From positions 1-23,951 of the forward strand of contig DGQT01000101.1 of assembly GCA_002390845.1 (NCBI GenBank): DNA of 23,951 bases. Reading direction: 5' to 3'. A program made the translations under genes and the position numbers. The notes below the pieces were generated by a model. The model was not told the DNA's origin and did not search any database. It saw nothing but the letters and a program-made list of their open reading frames with translations. This document shows, one piece after another, positions 22,801 through 23,951 of this stretch; position 1 is the first letter of the stretch, and the number at the start of each line of letters is the position of its first letter. The DNA is from Chitinophagaceae bacterium UBA4407 (GTDB lineage Bacteria > Bacteroidota > Bacteroidia > Chitinophagales > Chitinophagaceae).

Positions 22801-23334
22801 CAGCCATTTATCGGCGCCAGGTTCGTCTGCCTCGCTGTCCCATTTCATAATCGCCCAAAATACAATAGCAGTAAAGAAAGAACTCATTGCATAAACCTCG
22901 CCCTCTACAGCGCTGTACCAGAAAGAATCGCTGAAAGTATATGCAAGCGCACCAACGATACCAGCACCCATTATGCTCCAAAGTTGAGAAGAACTCATTT
23001 CTTTTACCGTATCGGTATAAACGATTTTGCGGGCAAAGTGGGTTATGGTCCAGAATAAAAACAAGATGGAGAAACCGCTTGCAAGGGCACTCATTACATT
23101 TACAGCTTTTGCCGCGGTTAACGGATCATCACCAAACAGAACAATAAAGATTCTGCCAAGCAAAACAAAAAGTGGCGCTCCCGGGGGGTGCGGAATCTGC
23201 ACTTTAAAACAGCTACTTACAAATTCGCCGCAATCCCAAAAACTGCCGCCTGCCTCACTGGTCATTATGTAAACGGTACAGGCAAACAAACACACCATCC
23301 ATCCCGTAATGATGTTGACTTTTTTAAAATTCAT
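19882..23334 (-). CDS. DUF2723 polytopic membrane protein, GT-C glycosyltransferase-like
   Basis: A 1150-aa protein from the ATG at 23332-23334. The N-terminal half is polytopic, with a first span at about 9-25. The DUF2723 hallmark follows: GGSFWDCGEFV (29-39, acidic D34 and E37) and QIPHPPGAPLFVLLGR (46-61). This matches the first-loop acidic motif of GT-C glycosyltransferases. Many further spans alternate with long loops to about residue 740. The soluble part carries FSFGDNDTYPLWYAQEVEG (near 765-785) and a helical, TPR-like C terminus. Human TMEM260, also DUF2723, is an O-mannosyltransferase, so protein O-glycosylation in the periplasm is a reasonable inference, but substrate and donor are not shown. 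The extended start at 23364 is unlikely because a -7 box overlaps it. It is monocistronic, with its own terminator. Confidence 0.9.
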   Translation of the reverse strand: MNFKKVNIITGWMVCLFACTVYIMTSEAGGSFWDCGEFVSSCFKVQIPHPPGAPLFVLLGRIFIVLFGDDPLTAAKAVNVMSALASGFSILFLFWTITHFARKIVYTDTVKEMSSSQLWSIMGAGIVGALAYTFSDSFWYSAVEGEVYAMSSFFTAIVFWAIMKWDSEADEPGADKWLIFIFFMIGLSIGVHLLCLLCIPAIVMAYYFRRRNSFNYALIRKYFIWLVSVGGILGFFLALAGANAEANADRGIPMDGTMSGLMILATILGIAFLYLAEGINKNKKDIYGGAYIFIVFSFILVGIVQIGIIQYSIKGAGKFDIFFVNDLGLPFFSGFIFFFILFAACIWLGLRFAVKKSWPYLRLALWCIAFTLIGYSTYVTTMIRSNADPSVDMYNVDNPQSLVGYLSRDQYGDFPILYGQKFTADPADYKEGTTKYEKGKDKYIDNGKDIGYVYMPEDKMVFPRMWDASNDQGHADYYAVFMGIGKTQDGKYERAPTFGDNLKFFISYQTYFMYIRYFMWNFSGKQDDIQGVFAGNVRDGNWITGIPIIDNAMYGDQSMMPDSLKDSKAHNVLFMLPFILGLIGLFYHFRKRGDDALINLLLFIFTGFAIVIYLNQAGQQPRERDYAYVGSFYAFAVWIGLAVPYFVELASKWNVKLLKDILIGGAAIGFVFMFSILISGYGGAAGFTAGIGFFVLLAAVAGGVPYLLKYLKSPQTITVTAFVLALFVPILMGAQEWDDHDRSKKQLPRDMAKDYLESCAPNAILFSFGDNDTYPLWYAQEVEGIRPDIRVINTSLLGIDWYINQLRYKVNNSDSIDVIWSPEQIQGRKRDYIQYQPQAQFPDNTYYDLYGMMRNYVGSDDPSRVLSRGDDVINTFPVHKVSVPVDLNLVRSNGTVNANDSVVSEMRFDLPNKNLIMKNDLAMLNIIAANKWKRPIYFTMQYGELGFGNFLRRDGMSYRLVPVENSNVNTDWMYKLVMDPNKWSFGNANIKGVYYDEENRRHLNDIRKADIDLSFDLIFKGRKEEARKVLERTDKMILQENMPYGMVSRYNDYNKTSMAFLEACYRAEDPQLAAKVLASVKKDLQQQMRYYDALTDTKADNMSYEKSNAAQLLSQLDQIEKAFAAPKPAAVENGIIGNDSNAIPADTLKK

Positions 23335-23361
23335 ACTGGCTCTGGTTTTTTGAAAGAGTGG

Positions 23362-23369
23362 CAAACCTA
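23362..23369 (-). promoter_or_regulatory. -7 promoter box of the DUF2723 gene
   Basis: On the minus strand this reads TAGGTTTG, an exact TAnnTTTG match, 28 bp before the ATG at 23334. It overlaps the alternative upstream start codon at 23364, which decides against that start. A T-rich stretch precedes it, without a clear -33 TTTG. Confidence 0.55.
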
Positions 23370-23615
23370 TTGTAAAAAAAGTAAAATCGAAAATTGAAGA
23401 TTATTTTTAGGAATACAATAAGAAATAAATTCGTTATAAGTGGTTTGCAATCTTTCTTCCGAAGCATCTGTTGGTTTTGAAAACCCTTTATTTCAACCTT
23501 TCATTCACTTTTTTTACAAATACTTAAATTCTTTAATCTTTTTATAATCTCATTTTATAATTGTCATTATCACTTTTATTTAGCTTTAACGCCTTGTAAG
23601 AAATAACCCTTGTAA

Positions 23616-23903
23616 ATGTTTGCTCAAAATATCACAGCTGCAGCCGTAAGCAATATTGTTTACGATCTAATGAATGTTGAAATTATACATTCATCTTTAT
23701 TCAATAATATTTTTGAATACAGGATTTGCTGCGATGATGAAAAAATAATCCGTAAAGGAAGATTCACCGGCCCCAATGTTCAGTTGCGGCTTAGTTTTAT
23801 AAAAGAGGGCAAATATTCTTTTCTCCTTTTTCTGAACGGCGAACAAATTCAGCAATCCGGGTTCGAAAAAATTGCCGACCTGTCATATAATTTCCGCCAT
23901 TAA
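23616..23903 (+). CDS. Small protein resembling a stand-alone T9SS sorting-like domain
   Basis: A 95-aa protein with no firm family assignment. There is no signal peptide and no long hydrophobic segment. From about residue 30 the pattern is beta-strand-like: EYRICCDDEKIIRKGRF, TGPNVQLRLSFIKEGKYSFL, LFLNGEQIQQSGFEKI. The order hydrophobic-Lys-x-Gly-x-Phe-x-Gly, then x-Leu-x-Leu-Ser, then Gly-x-Tyr-x-Phe-x-Leu, then Gly and Phe-x-Lys resembles the C-terminal sorting domain of type IX secretion cargo, but here it is the whole protein and ends with SYNFRH. It stands alone, divergent from the DUF2723 gene across 281 bp of A/T-rich DNA. No clear -7 box was found. It may be a small cytoplasmic protein with an analogous beta-sandwich; the coding call rests on uninterrupted length and non-random composition. 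Confidence 0.65.
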   Translation: MFAQNITAAAVSNIVYDLMNVEIIHSSLFNNIFEYRICCDDEKIIRKGRFTGPNVQLRLSFIKEGKYSFLLFLNGEQIQQSGFEKIADLSYNFRH

Positions 23904-23951
23904 CCTCCATTGATTTTTATTTTGAACTTAGCTGCATTGCTGCTATTAAGC

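Overview
The window looks like chromosomal DNA from a Bacteroidota bacterium, most likely of the Chitinophagaceae or a close relative (inference, no database search was possible). Supporting signs are: a 2-oxoacid dehydrogenase E1 alpha/beta fusion, a DUF2723 membrane protein, a bacterial GH3-family protein, a membrane-anchored MutS-like ATPase, a tmRNA with tag GNTQYAMAA, an Ala/Lys-rich H1-like protein, -7 promoter boxes of the TAnnTTTG type, and A/T-rich leaders without clear Shine-Dalgarno sequences. Coding content is ordinary and dense. There is no phage, plasmid, CRISPR array or IS transposase.

Layout. 1-3.7 kb, minus strand: a lipoprotein, a PolX-type PHP exonuclease whose polymerase active site is degenerate, a 53-aa Lys/Ala-rich chromatin-like protein, and ribosomal proteins L27 and L21. 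3.9-8.4 kb, plus strand: a GH3-family adenylating enzyme, dxr (MEP isoprenoid pathway) and the site-2 protease rseP. 8.4-10.4 kb, minus strand: a MutS-family ATPase with membrane segments. 10.5-12.2 kb, plus strand: ssrA (tmRNA) with its terminator, then a DUF2961/GH172-like lipoprotein. 12.4-14.9 kb, minus strand: the E1 alpha/beta fusion. 15.0-18.9 kb, plus strand: two tandem DUF1573 proteins, a DUF3467 protein, an exported TIM-barrel sugar isomerase/epimerase and a Tat-type Gfo/Idh/MocA oxidoreductase. 19.0-23.3 kb, minus strand: an RRM RNA-binding protein and the large DUF2723 protein. 23.6-23.9 kb, plus strand: a 95-aa protein resembling a type IX secretion sorting domain without a signal peptide.

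The least explained signal is a short interspersed repeat in almost every intergenic gap. Its head is a GTACAAGTGTGCGACGCAA or GTACAAGTGAGTGACACAA core, and about 25-35 bp later comes a tail close to GCCTGGCTCAAAAA. I count ten copies with the core in 24 kb, plus two relatives with another head (TGCCATGAAAGAGGAAC) and the same tail. Several sit head to head as imperfect inverted pairs. The repeat also corrects gene starts: reading frames extended into a copy (GH3, MutS-like) are best shortened to the next Met.

Functionally the window mixes housekeeping (translation, trans-translation, isoprenoids, branched-chain or pyruvate-type oxoacid oxidation, envelope proteolysis) with exported carbohydrate-related proteins typical of saprophytic Bacteroidota.
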